Positions 1 to 8,351 of a stretch of 64,000 nucleotides of DNA are shown here, piece after piece; within the stretch, counting starts at the first letter, position 1, and the number at the start of each line of letters is the position of its first letter. Below the pieces are notes generated by a model. That model was not told the origin of the DNA, searched no databases, and worked only from the letters and a program-made list of their open reading frames with translations. This stretch comes from Roseomonas mucosa ATCC BAA-692 (lineage in GTDB: Bacteria > Pseudomonadota > Alphaproteobacteria > Acetobacterales > Acetobacteraceae): assembly GCF_000622225.1 (NCBI RefSeq), contig NZ_JHWD01000001.1, forward strand, positions 248,001 to 312,000, in the 5' to 3' direction. Position numbers and translations under genes: made by a program.

Positions 1-2
1 AC

Positions 3-854
3 CCCAACGGCAAGATGCAGGCGGAGCAGTTCGGCTACGCCACCGCCGGGCTCTTCGGCTACTCGCATATCACCGGCGGCTTCCCGGGCGGGCAGGCGGA
101 GTATCTGCGCATCCCCTATGCCGACGTGACCCATCTGAAGGTGCCGGAGGATCTGTCGGACGAGCAGGTGCTCTTTCTCTCCGACATCTTCCCCACGGCC
201 TACATGGCTGCCGACCATTGCGACATCAAAGGCGGTGAGACCATCGCCGTCTGGGGCTGCGGCCCGGTCGGCATCCTCACCATCAAGTCGTGCTTCCTGC
301 TGGGCGCGGCGCGGGTGATCGCCATCGACACGGTGCCGGAGCGGCTCGCCATGGCGCGGGAGGCCGGGGCCGAGGTGATCGACTATGCCGAGGGCAAGGT
401 GCAGGAGAGCATCCTGGAGCTCACCAAGGGGCTGGGCCCCGACGCGGTGATCGAGGCGGTCGGCATGGAAAGCCATGGCGCCGACACGCTGGTGCAGAAG
501 GTCGCCTCGGCGGTGATGAGCAAGACCATCAGCATGGAGCGCGCCTTCGCCCTGAACCAGGCAATCCTGGCCTGCCGTCCGGGGGGCATCGTGTCCGTGC
601 CGGGGGTCTATGTGGCTTTCGACCCGGTGGCCATGGGGGCCTTCATGAACAAGGGCCTGACCATGAGGACGGGCCAGACCCATATGCACCGCTACATGAA
701 GCCCCTGCTGGAGCGGATCCGGAAGGGGGAGATCGACCCCTCCTTCATCATCACCCACCGTTCCAGCAGCCTGGAGGACGGACCGGACCTCTACGACACC
801 TTCCGCGAGAAGAAGGACAACTGCATCAAGGTGGTGTTCAGGCCCCACGGCTGA
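3..854 (+). CDS. Zinc-dependent alcohol dehydrogenase, 3' part
   Basis: Partial gene: the open frame runs off the left edge, so the N-terminal catalytic zinc half is missing. What remains is the C-terminal part of a medium-chain (MDR) alcohol dehydrogenase. The nucleotide-binding segment VWGCGPVGILTIKSC is followed by an acidic end of the second strand (IDTVPERL), typical of NAD use. The order and the long insert before PGGIVSVPG resemble the glutathione-dependent formaldehyde dehydrogenase-like subgroup. The substrate cannot be told from this fragment. It ends about 190 bases before the ribosomal S6 cluster and is probably a separate unit. Confidence 0.85.
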   Translation, partial: PNGKMQAEQFGYATAGLFGYSHITGGFPGGQAEYLRIPYADVTHLKVPEDLSDEQVLFLSDIFPTAYMAADHCDIKGGETIAVWGCGPVGILTIKSCFLLGAARVIAIDTVPERLAMAREAGAEVIDYAEGKVQESILELTKGLGPDAVIEAVGMESHGADTLVQKVASAVMSKTISMERAFALNQAILACRPGGIVSVPGVYVAFDPVAMGAFMNKGLTMRTGQTHMHRYMKPLLERIRKGEIDPSFIITHRSSSLEDGPDLYDTFREKKDNCIKVVFRPHG

Positions 855-1040
855 CACCACCTGCCGGCCCGCATGGCTGGCTCGCGGGGGAGGGGGCGGA
901 TTCGCCTTCCCTTCCCGCGCAAACCCGTCTAAACGCGCCGCACCCTGCCGGGCGTGAGGCATCGCGCCCGGCTATGCCTGTTCGCGCCCATGGCATCCCG
1001 CCATGACGGCCATGGGCTGAGACATCCGCAGGGAGAATTC

Positions 1041-1505
1041 ATGCCGCTTTACGAAACCGTGCTGATCGCACGTAACGAGCTCACGCAGCAGCAGGTCGAG
1101 GCCGTGGCCGATCAGGTCACCGCCATCCTGACCGAGGCTGGCGGCGAGGTGAAGAAGCGCGAGTACTGGGGCCTCCGTGGCCTCGCCTACCGCATCAAGA
1201 AGAACCGCAAGGGGCACTACATGCTCCTCGGCCTCGACTGCGCCCCCGCCGTCGAGCAGGAAGTCGCCCGCCAGCTCGGCCTGAACGAGGACGTGCTGCG
1301 CCACATGACGCTGCGCGTGGAAGAGATCACGGACGAGCCCTCCGCCATCCTGGCCCGCCGTGGCGAGGATCGTGAGCGCGACCGTGGCTTCCGTGGCCCG
1401 CGCCCGGCCGGCCGCTTCTCCTCGGGCCGCCGCGACCGCGACGACCGCGAGGAATTCCGTGCGCGTCCGCGCGACGAGATCGAGCAGCCGCAGGGCGAGG
1501 AGTAA
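1041..1505 (+). CDS. rpsF: 30S ribosomal protein S6
   Basis: Small-subunit protein S6 (154 aa), which pairs with S18 on the platform of the 30S subunit. The start [14 protein letters not shown] is characteristic, and [11 protein letters not shown] and the region around residue 90 follow the family. The last 40 or so residues are an Arg/Asp-rich tail ([15 protein letters not shown]) longer than in E. coli, which is common in alphaproteobacteria. GGGAG ten bases upstream fixes the ATG start; the frame is open further upstream but without family similarity. First gene of the S6-S18-DUF2232-L9 cluster. The 185-base leader holds GC-rich hairpins (GCCGGGCG near 949, CATGGC near 990) that could bind S6:S18 for autoregulation, but I cannot match the known motif with certainty. 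Confidence 0.98.
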   Translation: MPLYETVLIARNELTQQQVEAVADQVTAILTEAGGEVKKREYWGLRGLAYRIKKNRKGHYMLLGLDCAPAVEQEVARQLGLNEDVLRHMTLRVEEITDEPSAILARRGEDRERDRGFRGPRPAGRFSSGRRDRDDREEFRARPRDEIEQPQGEE

Positions 1506-1511
1506 GACACG

Positions 1512-1793
1512 ATGTCCGACACGAACACCGACATGACGCCCGCCGCCCGCCGCCCGGCCGTCGGCGCCCGCCGTCCGTTCTATCGCCGCCGCAAGTCCTG
1601 CCCCTTCTCCGGCCCGAACGCGCCGAAGATCGACTACAAGGACGTGCGCCTGCTGAGCCGCTTCCTGAGCGAGCGCGGCAAGATCGTGCCCTCCCGCATC
1701 ACGGCGGTCTCCGCCAAGAAGCAGCGCGAGCTGGCGAACGCCATCAAGCGCGCCCGCTTCCTGGCGCTGCTGCCCTACGTCATCAACGACTGA
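1512..1793 (+). CDS. rpsR: 30S ribosomal protein S18
   Basis: S18 (93 aa), the platform partner of S6. It shows the conserved core [20 protein letters not shown] followed by [15 protein letters not shown] and ARFLALLPY. The N-terminal 25 residues are Arg/Pro-rich, as is usual in this class. It begins six bases after the S6 stop, so it is almost certainly co-transcribed and translationally coupled with rpsF. Confidence 0.98.
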   Translation: MSDTNTDMTPAARRPAVGARRPFYRRRKSCPFSGPNAPKIDYKDVRLLSRFLSERGKIVPSRITAVSAKKQRELANAIKRARFLALLPYVIND

Positions 1794-1833
1794 CGGACGG
1801 CACGGAACAGAGAACGGAACGGGATAGGGAAAG

Positions 1834-2715
1834 GTGGCGGCGATGCGCCCCACGGCTGGTGTCCTGAACGACCCGCGGATCCTGGCGGGCGGCGCGGCGG
1901 GCTTTGCCTGCGCGGCCGCCTGCCTTTGGGCCTTCCGTGGCCTGCCGCTCGGCACGCTGCTGCTCTGGGCGTCGTCGCTACCGCTCTTCCTGGCGGGGCT
2001 CTCGCTGGGACAGTTCTCGGCGGCGCTGGGGGCGGCCCTGGCCGCGCTGGCGCTACTGCTGGTGGTGGGCTTCCACGGCGCGGTGGTCTTCCTGCTGGTG
2101 GCAGCGCTGCCGGCGGTGACCATCCTCGCCGCCGCGCTGCGACGGCCGGACCGGCTGGAGTTGTCGCTGCCCCTGGCGTTGCTGGGCATCTGGCCCGCGA
2201 TCACCGGCGTCGCCTCCCTCCTCGTCACCGGGGAGGTTCTGGAGCAGGCGATCGTGGACCAGATCAAGCCGGTGCTGCAGGAGGCCGCAATCACCGCCGA
2301 CGATGCCACCGTCGCGGCGCTGGTGCGCATGGGCATCGCCTTCGCCAGCGCGGCGCTGGCCCTGCCGCTGATGCTCTGCGGCATCGGCGCCCAGGCCTGG
2401 CTGTCCCGCCGGCGGCTGGCGCTGCGCCCGGCCCCCGACTGGTCCTCGGCCCGGCTGCCCTCCTGGTACCCGGTGCTGCCGGTCGCGGCGCTCGCCGCCG
2501 CCTGGATGGCGCCGGGGCTGATGGCCAGCGTGGTGGCGACGGCACTGCTGACGCCCCTGTTCCTGCAGGGGCTGGCGGCGGTGCACAGGCGGGCACGCGG
2601 TCCGGTGCTGGTGCTCTTCTATCTCGTTCTTGTCCTCTTCTCCGTTCCGGCCGCGGCCCTCGTGGTCGGCCTCGGCCTGTTCGAACAGTTCGGGCGCAAG
2701 CCCCCTCAATCCTGA
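1834..2715 (+). CDS. DUF2232 (YybS-like) integral membrane protein
   Basis: Polytopic inner-membrane protein of 293 aa with about eight hydrophobic segments, such as [28 protein letters not shown] and [21 protein letters not shown]. It has no enzymatic motif. DUF2232 proteins commonly sit between rpsR and rplI in alphaproteobacteria; their function is unknown. A GTG start at 1834 has AGGGAAAGG directly before it, and an ATG at 1843 in the same frame is the alternative. The stop lies 14 bases before rplI, so it is part of the ribosomal transcript. Confidence 0.85.
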   Translation: MAAMRPTAGVLNDPRILAGGAAGFACAAACLWAFRGLPLGTLLLWASSLPLFLAGLSLGQFSAALGAALAALALLLVVGFHGAVVFLLVAALPAVTILAAALRRPDRLELSLPLALLGIWPAITGVASLLVTGEVLEQAIVDQIKPVLQEAAITADDATVAALVRMGIAFASAALALPLMLCGIGAQAWLSRRRLALRPAPDWSSARLPSWYPVLPVAALAAAWMAPGLMASVVATALLTPLFLQGLAAVHRRARGPVLVLFYLVLVLFSVPAAALVVGLGLFEQFGRKPPQS

Positions 2716-2728
2716 AAGAACAAACCCG

Positions 2729-3295
2729 ATGATCGAAGTCATCCTGATGCAGCGGGTCCCGCATCTCGGCCAGATGGGCGAGCGCGTGACCGTCCGCCCG
2801 GGCTACGCCCGCAACTACCTGCTCCCCCAGGGCAAGGCGATCCGCGCCAATGCCGCCAACCTCAAGCGCTTCGACGAGGAGCGTTCGCAGCTCGAGGCCC
2901 AGAACCTCAAGCGGCGCGAGGAGGCCGAGCGCGTCGCCGAGCGCATGGACGGGCTCTCCGTGACCCTGATCCGTCAGGCGGGCGAGGGCGGCAACCTGTA
3001 CGGTTCCGTCACCTCCCGCGACATCGCCGATGCCTGCAAGGATGCCGGCCTGACGGTGGGCCGCGACCAGGTGCTGCTGCAGCACCCGATCAAGGACACC
3101 GGCCTGCACATCGTGCATGTCGCCCTTCATCCGGAGGTCGATTTCCCGGTGACGGTGAATGTCGCCCGCACCGTGGAAGAGGCCGACAAGCAGGCCCGTG
3201 GCGAGGACCTGCACGCCGAGCAGCAGGCCGAGGAGGAGAGCCTGGAGGCCGAGCTGGCCGCCGAGCTGTCCGAGCTGGGCGCCGCCCGCGAGTAA
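2729..3295 (+). CDS. rplI: 50S ribosomal protein L9
   Basis: L9 (188 aa), which binds 23S rRNA and extends from the 50S subunit. The N-terminal domain shows the family signature [18 protein letters not shown] followed by [14 protein letters not shown] long connecting helix (residues about 40 to 75) and the C-terminal domain ([15 protein letters not shown]) follow. The last 35 residues form an acidic Glu/Ala-rich tail. The ATG at 2729 is chosen because the family N-terminus begins there; the frame is open upstream inside the DUF2232 gene. Last gene of the cluster, followed by a terminator. Confidence 0.98.
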   Translation: MIEVILMQRVPHLGQMGERVTVRPGYARNYLLPQGKAIRANAANLKRFDEERSQLEAQNLKRREEAERVAERMDGLSVTLIRQAGEGGNLYGSVTSRDIADACKDAGLTVGRDQVLLQHPIKDTGLHIVHVALHPEVDFPVTVNVARTVEEADKQARGEDLHAEQQAEEESLEAELAAELSELGAARE

Positions 3296-3354
3296 CGGCC
3301 CCTCGTGCAACCGCCCGGGTGACTGCCCTGGGCGGGCGCTGGAGTCCCTCGGCT

Positions 3355-3384
3355 GAAAATGGCGGCGGCAACGCCGCCATTTTC
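3355..3384 (+). terminator. Terminator after rplI
   Basis: Perfect 13-bp inverted repeat GAAAATGGCGGCG with a GCAA loop and the complementary arm ending in CATTTTC. The A-rich left and T-rich right flanks make it a good intrinsic terminator in either direction. It lies 60 bases after the L9 stop. An imperfect GC hairpin (CCGCCCGGG, 3311-3336) precedes it. Confidence 0.85.
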
Positions 3385-3645
3385 ATGTTTGCGTGTGCGG
3401 GAAGACCCGTCCCGAAACTGTCAGAGACAGGGTTTTTCATGTTTCCTGACGAAAAAGTGTCATGAAACAGTGCGTTAAACTTTCGGTACAGAAATAGTTA
3501 GCCTGCATGTTGCATTAAATTTATCTCATCGTGCCTTTCAGGCGACAGTGGTGCCATGGTCCCATGCAACCGGGTGCTGGACAGCCATGCCTCGGCGTCT
3601 TCAGCTTCCGCCATCGGTACACATGCCAGCGGAGGATATGCGGCG
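3385..3645 (+). other. AT-richer promoter region upstream of cfa
   Basis: With the terminator region, this makes a gene-free stretch of 350 bases from 3296. The part from about 3410 to 3560 is clearly richer in A+T than the surroundings and contains two dyads: CTGTC-AGA-GACAG at 3418-3431 and the imperfect repeat at 3440-3469. No convincing -35/-10 pair could be chosen. No ORF here resembles a protein; the frame open from 3556 upstream of the cfa start has no family similarity. Confidence 0.5.
3440..3469. promoter_or_regulatory. Imperfect inverted repeat, candidate operator for cfa
   Basis: TGTTTCCTGAC and GTCATGAAACA form an 11-bp inverted repeat with one mismatch around an 8-base spacer. 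It lies about 180 bases before the cfa start in an AT-rich patch. It could be an operator or an RNA hairpin. There is no T-run after it, so a terminator is less likely. No family of regulator is recognised. Confidence 0.35.
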
Positions 3646-4878
3646 ATGCTGCATGCAATGCTGTCGCGGATGATCAGACGAGGACGTCTGGTGCTGCACG
3701 AACCGGGAGGCCGGACCACGGTCTTCCAGGGGCGCGAACCCGGCCCCGAAGCCGGGATGCGGATCAACGACATGGCGGCAATCCGCCGCATCGTGCTGAA
3801 CCCGGGCCTGGGCGTCGGCGAATCCTTCATGGACGGGCAGATCGAGCCCGCGGGCTGCAGCCTCTTCGAGCTGATGGACGTGCTGGCCATGAACTACATC
3901 GAGACCCCGCCGGGGGCCGAGATGGTTCTGGAACGGGTCCGGTGGCTGCGCCGCCGTTTCGACCAGCTCAACCCGGCCGGACGCTCCCGTCGCAACGTCG
4001 CCCACCACTATGATCTCGACAGCCGGCTCTACAGCCTCTTCCTGGATCGCGACCGGCAGTATTCCTGCGCCTATTTCCCGAAGGGGGACGAGACGCTGGA
4101 GGAGGCGCAGCTTCTCAAGAAGCGCCACATCGCTGCCAAGCTGAAGCTGGACCAGCCGGATCTGGAGGTGCTGGACATCGGCTGCGGCTGGGGCGGCATG
4201 GCCCTGACCCTGGCGAAGGAATACGGTGCCCGCGTGACCGGGCTGACCCTGTCCACCGAGCAGCTGGCGGAGGCACGCAAGCGGGCCGAGGAGGCCGGGC
4301 TCGCCGACCGTGTCCGCTTCGAGCTGATGGACTACCGCGCCTGGAACCGGCCGATGGACAGGATCGTCTCGGTGGGCATGTTCGAGCATGTGGGCGTCGG
4401 CCACTACCGCACCTTCTTCCGCAAGGTGCGCGAGATCCTGAAGGAGGACGGCGCGGCGCTGATCCACGCGATCGGCCGGGCCGACGGGCCGGGTTCCACC
4501 AACCCCTGGATCGCCAAGTACATCTTCCCCGGCGGCTACTCGCCCGCCTTGAGCGAGGTGATGGCGGCGGTGGAGAAGGAGAAGCTCTGGGCCACGGATA
4601 TCGAGATCCTGCGCCTGCACTATGCCAAGACGCTGGCCCACTGGCGCCGCCGCTTCGCCGCGAACCGGGACACCATCCAGTCCCTCTACGACGAACGCTT
4701 CTGCCGCATGTTCGAGTTCTACCTCGTCGGTTCCGAACTCGCCTTCCGGCGGATGGGGCACATGAACTGGCAGCTTCAGCTCACCCGCAGCGTCGATGCC
4801 CTGCCGCTGTCGCGGGACTACATGTACGAGGCGGAACATCAGCCGATGCCGGAGGGGATCAGGGCGCAACTGGCCTGA
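3646..4878 (+). CDS. cfa: Cyclopropane-fatty-acyl-phospholipid synthase
   Basis: SAM-dependent enzyme (410 aa) that methylenates cis double bonds of membrane phospholipids, usually in stationary phase or acid stress. It has the N-terminal lipid-binding region (GESFMDGQIE), the signature NVAHHYDLDSRLYSLFLD, QYSCAYF, the SAM loop VLDIGCGWGG (residues about 175-184), MFEHVG and the helix YAKTLAHWRRRF. The family cysteine near the C-terminus (Cys354 of E. coli) appears to be Ser here (FYLVGSELAF). The start at 3646 is chosen because GGAGG lies ten bases upstream; an in-frame ATG at 3556 would add 30 unlikely residues. Monocistronic, converging on the acyltransferase gene. Confidence 0.95.
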   Translation: MLHAMLSRMIRRGRLVLHEPGGRTTVFQGREPGPEAGMRINDMAAIRRIVLNPGLGVGESFMDGQIEPAGCSLFELMDVLAMNYIETPPGAEMVLERVRWLRRRFDQLNPAGRSRRNVAHHYDLDSRLYSLFLDRDRQYSCAYFPKGDETLEEAQLLKKRHIAAKLKLDQPDLEVLDIGCGWGGMALTLAKEYGARVTGLTLSTEQLAEARKRAEEAGLADRVRFELMDYRAWNRPMDRIVSVGMFEHVGVGHYRTFFRKVREILKEDGAALIHAIGRADGPGSTNPWIAKYIFPGGYSPALSEVMAAVEKEKLWATDIEILRLHYAKTLAHWRRRFAANRDTIQSLYDERFCRMFEFYLVGSELAFRRMGHMNWQLQLTRSVDALPLSRDYMYEAEHQPMPEGIRAQLA

Positions 4879-4926
4879 CGTCACAGGCGGCTTTCCCTGG
4901 CCGCTGTGGTCCGGCGTTGCTCTGTT

Positions 4927-5103
4927 CCCGGGGGAAAGGCGCTGCCTTTCGCCCCGGACCCCCTGTCCGCCAGGACCCTGCGGGCCCTGGACCCGATGAG
5001 CTGGCTCTCCCTGTGGCCGGATCGCGCCGGAGAGCCATGCTCTCCGGCGGATTGCCGTTGCCATCCGCGCGGACAGGGTGTGGGAGAGGCGGCGCCTCTC
5101 CCA
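4927..5103 (+). repeat. Compound palindromic intergenic repeat, copy 1
   Basis: Lies between the convergent cfa and acyltransferase genes. It contains a hairpin GGGGGAAAGGC-GCT-GCCTTTCGCCCC (4930-4954), then GGACCCCCTGTCCGCCAGGA, then a palindrome around GAGAGCCATGCTCTC (about 5030-5046), and ends with GGGAGAGGC-GGC-GCCTCTCCC (5082-5102). The same modules in inverted order and orientation recur at 51701-52000, with a shared block of over 30 bases around the GAGAGC palindrome. No coding function is seen. Confidence 0.8.
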
Positions 5104-5148
5104 CGAGGCCGGCCACAAGGAGGAACGTAGCCGGGAGGCCGCGCCACC

Positions 5149-6381
5149 TCAGCCTTTCGCCGGAGCGGTCCGGAAGCGCCGATTGCCGATCCAGCGGGCG
5201 ACCCGGCGGCCGGCCCGGATGCCGGGCTGTTCCACCAGGGCGTGGAGCAGGGTGGCCAGGGCGATGAGCGGGATGCCGCAGGCGATCACCACCGACCAGA
5301 AGCCGAGCGGGGTGGCGGCGGCCTGCTTCACCCAGGGAAAGGCGAAGGCCAGGGCCAGCACCAGCCCGTGCAGGAGGTAGATACCGTAGCTGGCATCGCC
5401 GAGGCGTCGCGTGGCGCGCAGGGTGAGCAGGCCGAAGACGGTGCAGCCGGAGCGGACCAGCCAGAAGACCAGTCCCATGACGGCCAGGGCGATGGCGTCG
5501 TTCGGCAGGGGCACGGCGCCGAACCAGATGGCGACCAGCCCCACCACCAGCACCGAGGCGGCACGGTCGGCCCGGGGGGAGGTGCCGGGGCCCGAAAGCG
5601 TGCGGCCGAGACCGCGGGCCTCCAGCGAGGCGCAGCTCATCCCGATCAGGAAAAGCGTCACGAAGCCGGGCTCGTCCGCCCCGGCCCATGGCCCCAGATG
5701 CCCGCCCGCCCAGGCGAGGCAGAGCAGCAGCAGCGCCAGGGTGAGCCAGGTCTCCCGCCGCCCGGTGCGGGCCAGCAGGGCGGCCAGGGGCAGGCTGGCA
5801 TAGAAGATCCACTCGTATTGCAGGGTCCATGTGACGCCGGCGGTGAGCAGGTTGGTGCCGGCATGGGCGTTCACGTCGGGCCGGTTGCCGGCGCCGAGCA
5901 GCAGCCATTCGCCCACCTGGCCGGCGACCTGGGTGGCGGGCTCCCGCAGCTCCCCGCCATCCCGGCCGAACAGCAGGGCCAGCATGGCGAGGATGACGAC
6001 GAGGTAGAGCGGGCCGATGCGGAAAAGGCGCCCGGCATAGAGAGCCAGCCAGGAGGGACGCCCTTCCTTCCGCAGCAGCTTGGCCCAGAAGAGGTAGCCG
6101 GTGATGATGAAGAACATCCCCACCGCCCCCTTGCCCATCACCGCATAGGCATGGGCTGGCGGCAGGCCCCAGCCCTGTCCGGCCAGGAGGCGGGGATAGA
6201 TGGCGGCGTGGTGGAAGAAGACCGCCAGGGCGAGGATGCCGCGCAGCCCGTCCAGGGCCGGCATGCGGCTGGCCGCCTGTCCCGGCGGGGCATCCGCCGG
6301 GCGGCAGAGCGGGGTGGCGGCCAGTGCCAGGAGCAGCCCCATTCCGAGAAAGAAGGGCGGCAGCGGGTAGAAGTCAGCCAT
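5149..6381 (-). CDS. Membrane acyltransferase, OafA/YrhL-like family 3
   Basis: Integral-membrane O-acyltransferase (410 aa) of the Acyl_transf_3 family, which acylates sugars or other cell-surface molecules. The family start is visible as MPALDGLRGILALAVFFHHA, with the conserved His, and is followed by GAVGMFFIITGYLFWAKLL and GRLFRIGPLYL. About ten hydrophobic segments follow, with YGIYLLHGLVLALAF near the end. The start is uncertain: ATG at 6381 begins a clean membrane segment, while the open frame extends to an ATG at 6573 through a Pro/Ala/Arg-rich stretch. The acceptor molecule cannot be inferred. Divergent from dnaB. Confidence 0.85.
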   Translation of the reverse strand: MADFYPLPPFFLGMGLLLALAATPLCRPADAPPGQAASRMPALDGLRGILALAVFFHHAAIYPRLLAGQGWGLPPAHAYAVMGKGAVGMFFIITGYLFWAKLLRKEGRPSWLALYAGRLFRIGPLYLVVILAMLALLFGRDGGELREPATQVAGQVGEWLLLGAGNRPDVNAHAGTNLLTAGVTWTLQYEWIFYASLPLAALLARTGRRETWLTLALLLLCLAWAGGHLGPWAGADEPGFVTLFLIGMSCASLEARGLGRTLSGPGTSPRADRAASVLVVGLVAIWFGAVPLPNDAIALAVMGLVFWLVRSGCTVFGLLTLRATRRLGDASYGIYLLHGLVLALAFAFPWVKQAAATPLGFWSVVIACGIPLIALATLLHALVEQPGIRAGRRVARWIGNRRFRTAPAKG

Positions 6382-6459
6382 GGGGGAGGGGGCTAGCATC
6401 CGGGGGCGGGGGCGTGGACCCCTGGAGCGCCAGGGGCGGCCCGCTTTCCGTTCACGCCC

Positions 6460-6495
6460 CAGTGAGGCCAGCAGTGAGGCCAGCGGTGAGGCTGG
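6460..6495. repeat. Short tandem repeat upstream of dnaB
   Basis: Three near-identical 12-base units, each containing CAG(T/C)GAGGCCAG-like sequence. They lie in the 271-base region between the divergent acyltransferase and dnaB genes. If the acyltransferase began at its upstream ATG they would encode repeats of Leu-Ala-Ser. Role unknown. Confidence 0.5.
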
Positions 6496-6595
6496 GACGG
6501 CCGGGGTGGCTTGGCCCGGACCGCCAGCCATTCTCATTCTCCAGGATAAAAGAACTTTTTCAATGGGTTCCATGGATCATCCCCAGAATCCACAC

Positions 6596-6604
6596 TTGTC
6601 CACA
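6596..6604 (+). promoter_or_regulatory. DnaA-box-like 9-mer upstream of dnaB
   Basis: TTGTCCACA matches the DnaA box consensus TTATNCACA at eight of nine positions and lies 49 bases before the dnaB start. A single box is weak evidence. It could link dnaB expression to DnaA or be chance. Confidence 0.3.
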
Positions 6605-6652
6605 GCGGCGCGGGAGGGGACGGCGGAAACGGAAAGAGGCTAGACTGGCGGG

Positions 6653-8158
6653 ATGAACGCGCTCGACCAGAACAGCGGCCTGCTGGGCCTGTCCCAGCGC
6701 CTGCCTCCGCAGAATCTGGAGGCGGAGATGGCCTTGCTGGGGGCCCTTCTGGCCAACAACAAGGCCTATGAGCGGGTCTCGGAATTCCTGGCATCGGAGC
6801 ATTTCGCCGATCCGGTGAATGGCCGGATCTATGCCTCCATCCAACGGCGAATCGAGGCGGGGCAGCTCGCCGACGCGGTGACGCTGCGGGCCGAGTTCGA
6901 GCATTCAGGCCAGCTCGACGAGGTGGGCGGCCCGGCCTACCTGGCGCAGCTCCTTTCCGCCATGGTGGGCATCATCAATGCCGGCGAATACGCCAAGGTC
7001 ATCCACGACGCCTGGCTGCGGCGGCAGTTGATCGACCTGGGCGAGGTGGTGGTGAACCGCGCCTTCGGGGTCGAGGCCGAGCTGGACGGCAAGGAGCAGC
7101 TGGAGGCCGCCGAGCAGGCGCTCTTCGATCTCGCCAAGGAAGGCGGCAACGAGGGTGCGCTGATCACCTTCGAGCGCGCCATGGTCCGCGCCGTGGAGAT
7201 GGCGGAGAAGGCCTTCACCAACGGCTCCGGCGTCTCCGGCCTCTCCACCGGCCTGCGCGACGTGGATGCCAAGATGGGCGGGCTGCACCCGTCGGACCTG
7301 CTGATCCTGGCCGGGCGCCCGGCCATGGGCAAGACGGCGCTGGCCACCAAGATCGCCTTCGGCGCCGCCCGCGCCATCCTGCGCGAGGCCCAGGCGGAAA
7401 ATCCCAACGCCGTGCCCAAGGGCGGCGTGGCGGTCTTCTCGCTGGAAATGAGCGCCGACCAGCTCGCCACCCGTCTTCTGTCGGAGAATTCGCGGATCTC
7501 GGGCGACCGCATCCGGCGCGGCGAGATCTCGCAGCGCGACTTCGACCGTTTCGTGGAGACATCGCGCGAGCTGGCGACGCTGCCGATCTTCATCGACGAC
7601 ACGCCGGCCATCACCATCTCGGCGCTGCGCACTCGCTGCCGCCGGCTCAAGCGCACGCGCGGGCTGGACATGATCGTGGTGGACTACCTGCAGCTGATGC
7701 GCCCCGCCGCCGGGTCTCGGCCGGAAAGCCGCGTGCTGGAGATCTCGCAGATCACCCAGGGGCTGAAGGCCATCGCCAAGGAACTGTCGGTGCCGGTGAT
7801 CGCCCTGTCCCAGCTTTCCCGGCAGGTCGAGTCGCGCGAGGACAAGCGGCCACAACTGGCGGACCTGCGTGAGTCCGGCTCGATCGAGCAGGATGCCGAC
7901 GTTGTGATGTTCGTCTATCGCGACGAGTACTACCTGGCGCAGCGCGCACCCAAGCAGCTGAACTTCGACAACTCGGAGAAATACGCCGAGGCGATGGACA
8001 AGTGGCAGCAGGATATGGAACGCGCGCACAACAAGGCCGAGCTGATCATCGCCAAGCAGCGCCACGGCCCCACCGGCACCATCCCGCTGTTCTTCGAGGG
8101 CGAGTTCACCCGCTTCGGCGACCTCGACATGGTGCATGACGACCCGCATGGCGGGTGA
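6653..8158 (+). CDS. dnaB: Replicative DNA helicase DnaB
   Basis: Hexameric 5'-3' helicase of the replication fork (501 aa, usual length). The N-terminal domain starts RLPPQNLEAEMALLGALL. The RecA-like C-terminal domain has Walker A GRPAMGKT (residues 221-228), Walker B MIVVDYLQLM, and the segment SREDKRPQLADLRESGSIEQDAD typical of DnaB. There is no intein or insertion. The ATG at 6653 is the only sensible start. An inverted repeat GCCCCGG-TT-CCGGGGC (8191-8206) lies just after the stop. Confidence 0.98.
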   Translation: MNALDQNSGLLGLSQRLPPQNLEAEMALLGALLANNKAYERVSEFLASEHFADPVNGRIYASIQRRIEAGQLADAVTLRAEFEHSGQLDEVGGPAYLAQLLSAMVGIINAGEYAKVIHDAWLRRQLIDLGEVVVNRAFGVEAELDGKEQLEAAEQALFDLAKEGGNEGALITFERAMVRAVEMAEKAFTNGSGVSGLSTGLRDVDAKMGGLHPSDLLILAGRPAMGKTALATKIAFGAARAILREAQAENPNAVPKGGVAVFSLEMSADQLATRLLSENSRISGDRIRRGEISQRDFDRFVETSRELATLPIFIDDTPAITISALRTRCRRLKRTRGLDMIVVDYLQLMRPAAGSRPESRVLEISQITQGLKAIAKELSVPVIALSQLSRQVESREDKRPQLADLRESGSIEQDADVVMFVYRDEYYLAQRAPKQLNFDNSEKYAEAMDKWQQDMERAHNKAELIIAKQRHGPTGTIPLFFEGEFTRFGDLDMVHDDPHGG

Positions 8159-8190
8159 CCGGCCGGGCTGAACCCCCCTCCCGGTCCCTG

Positions 8191-8206
8191 GCCCCGGTTC
8201 CGGGGC
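8191..8206 (+). terminator. Possible terminator after dnaB
   Basis: Perfect 7-bp inverted repeat GCCCCGG-TT-CCGGGGC, nested in a wider repeat of C-rich and G-rich tracts (8171-8220). There is no T-run, so it may be a Rho-assisted stop or only a GC-rich hairpin. Confidence 0.4.
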
Positions 8207-8351
8207 TGAACCGGGGGGGGTGGTGCCCCGCACCGCGGGCCTCGCCCAACGGCGATTTGCATGAATTCCCCGCTCCCCCGATGGTGGTGCGGCCGGGCCC
8301 GGAACGATCCGTCCGGCGATCACCCAGGCCAAGGCATGGGAGGCGGGAGGA

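Noticed and set aside
5242-6396. Long plus-strand ORF (384 codons) opposite the acyltransferase
   Set aside because: It is the antisense shadow of a membrane protein: Gln/Gly/Glu-rich, no domain, while the minus strand shows a clear family.
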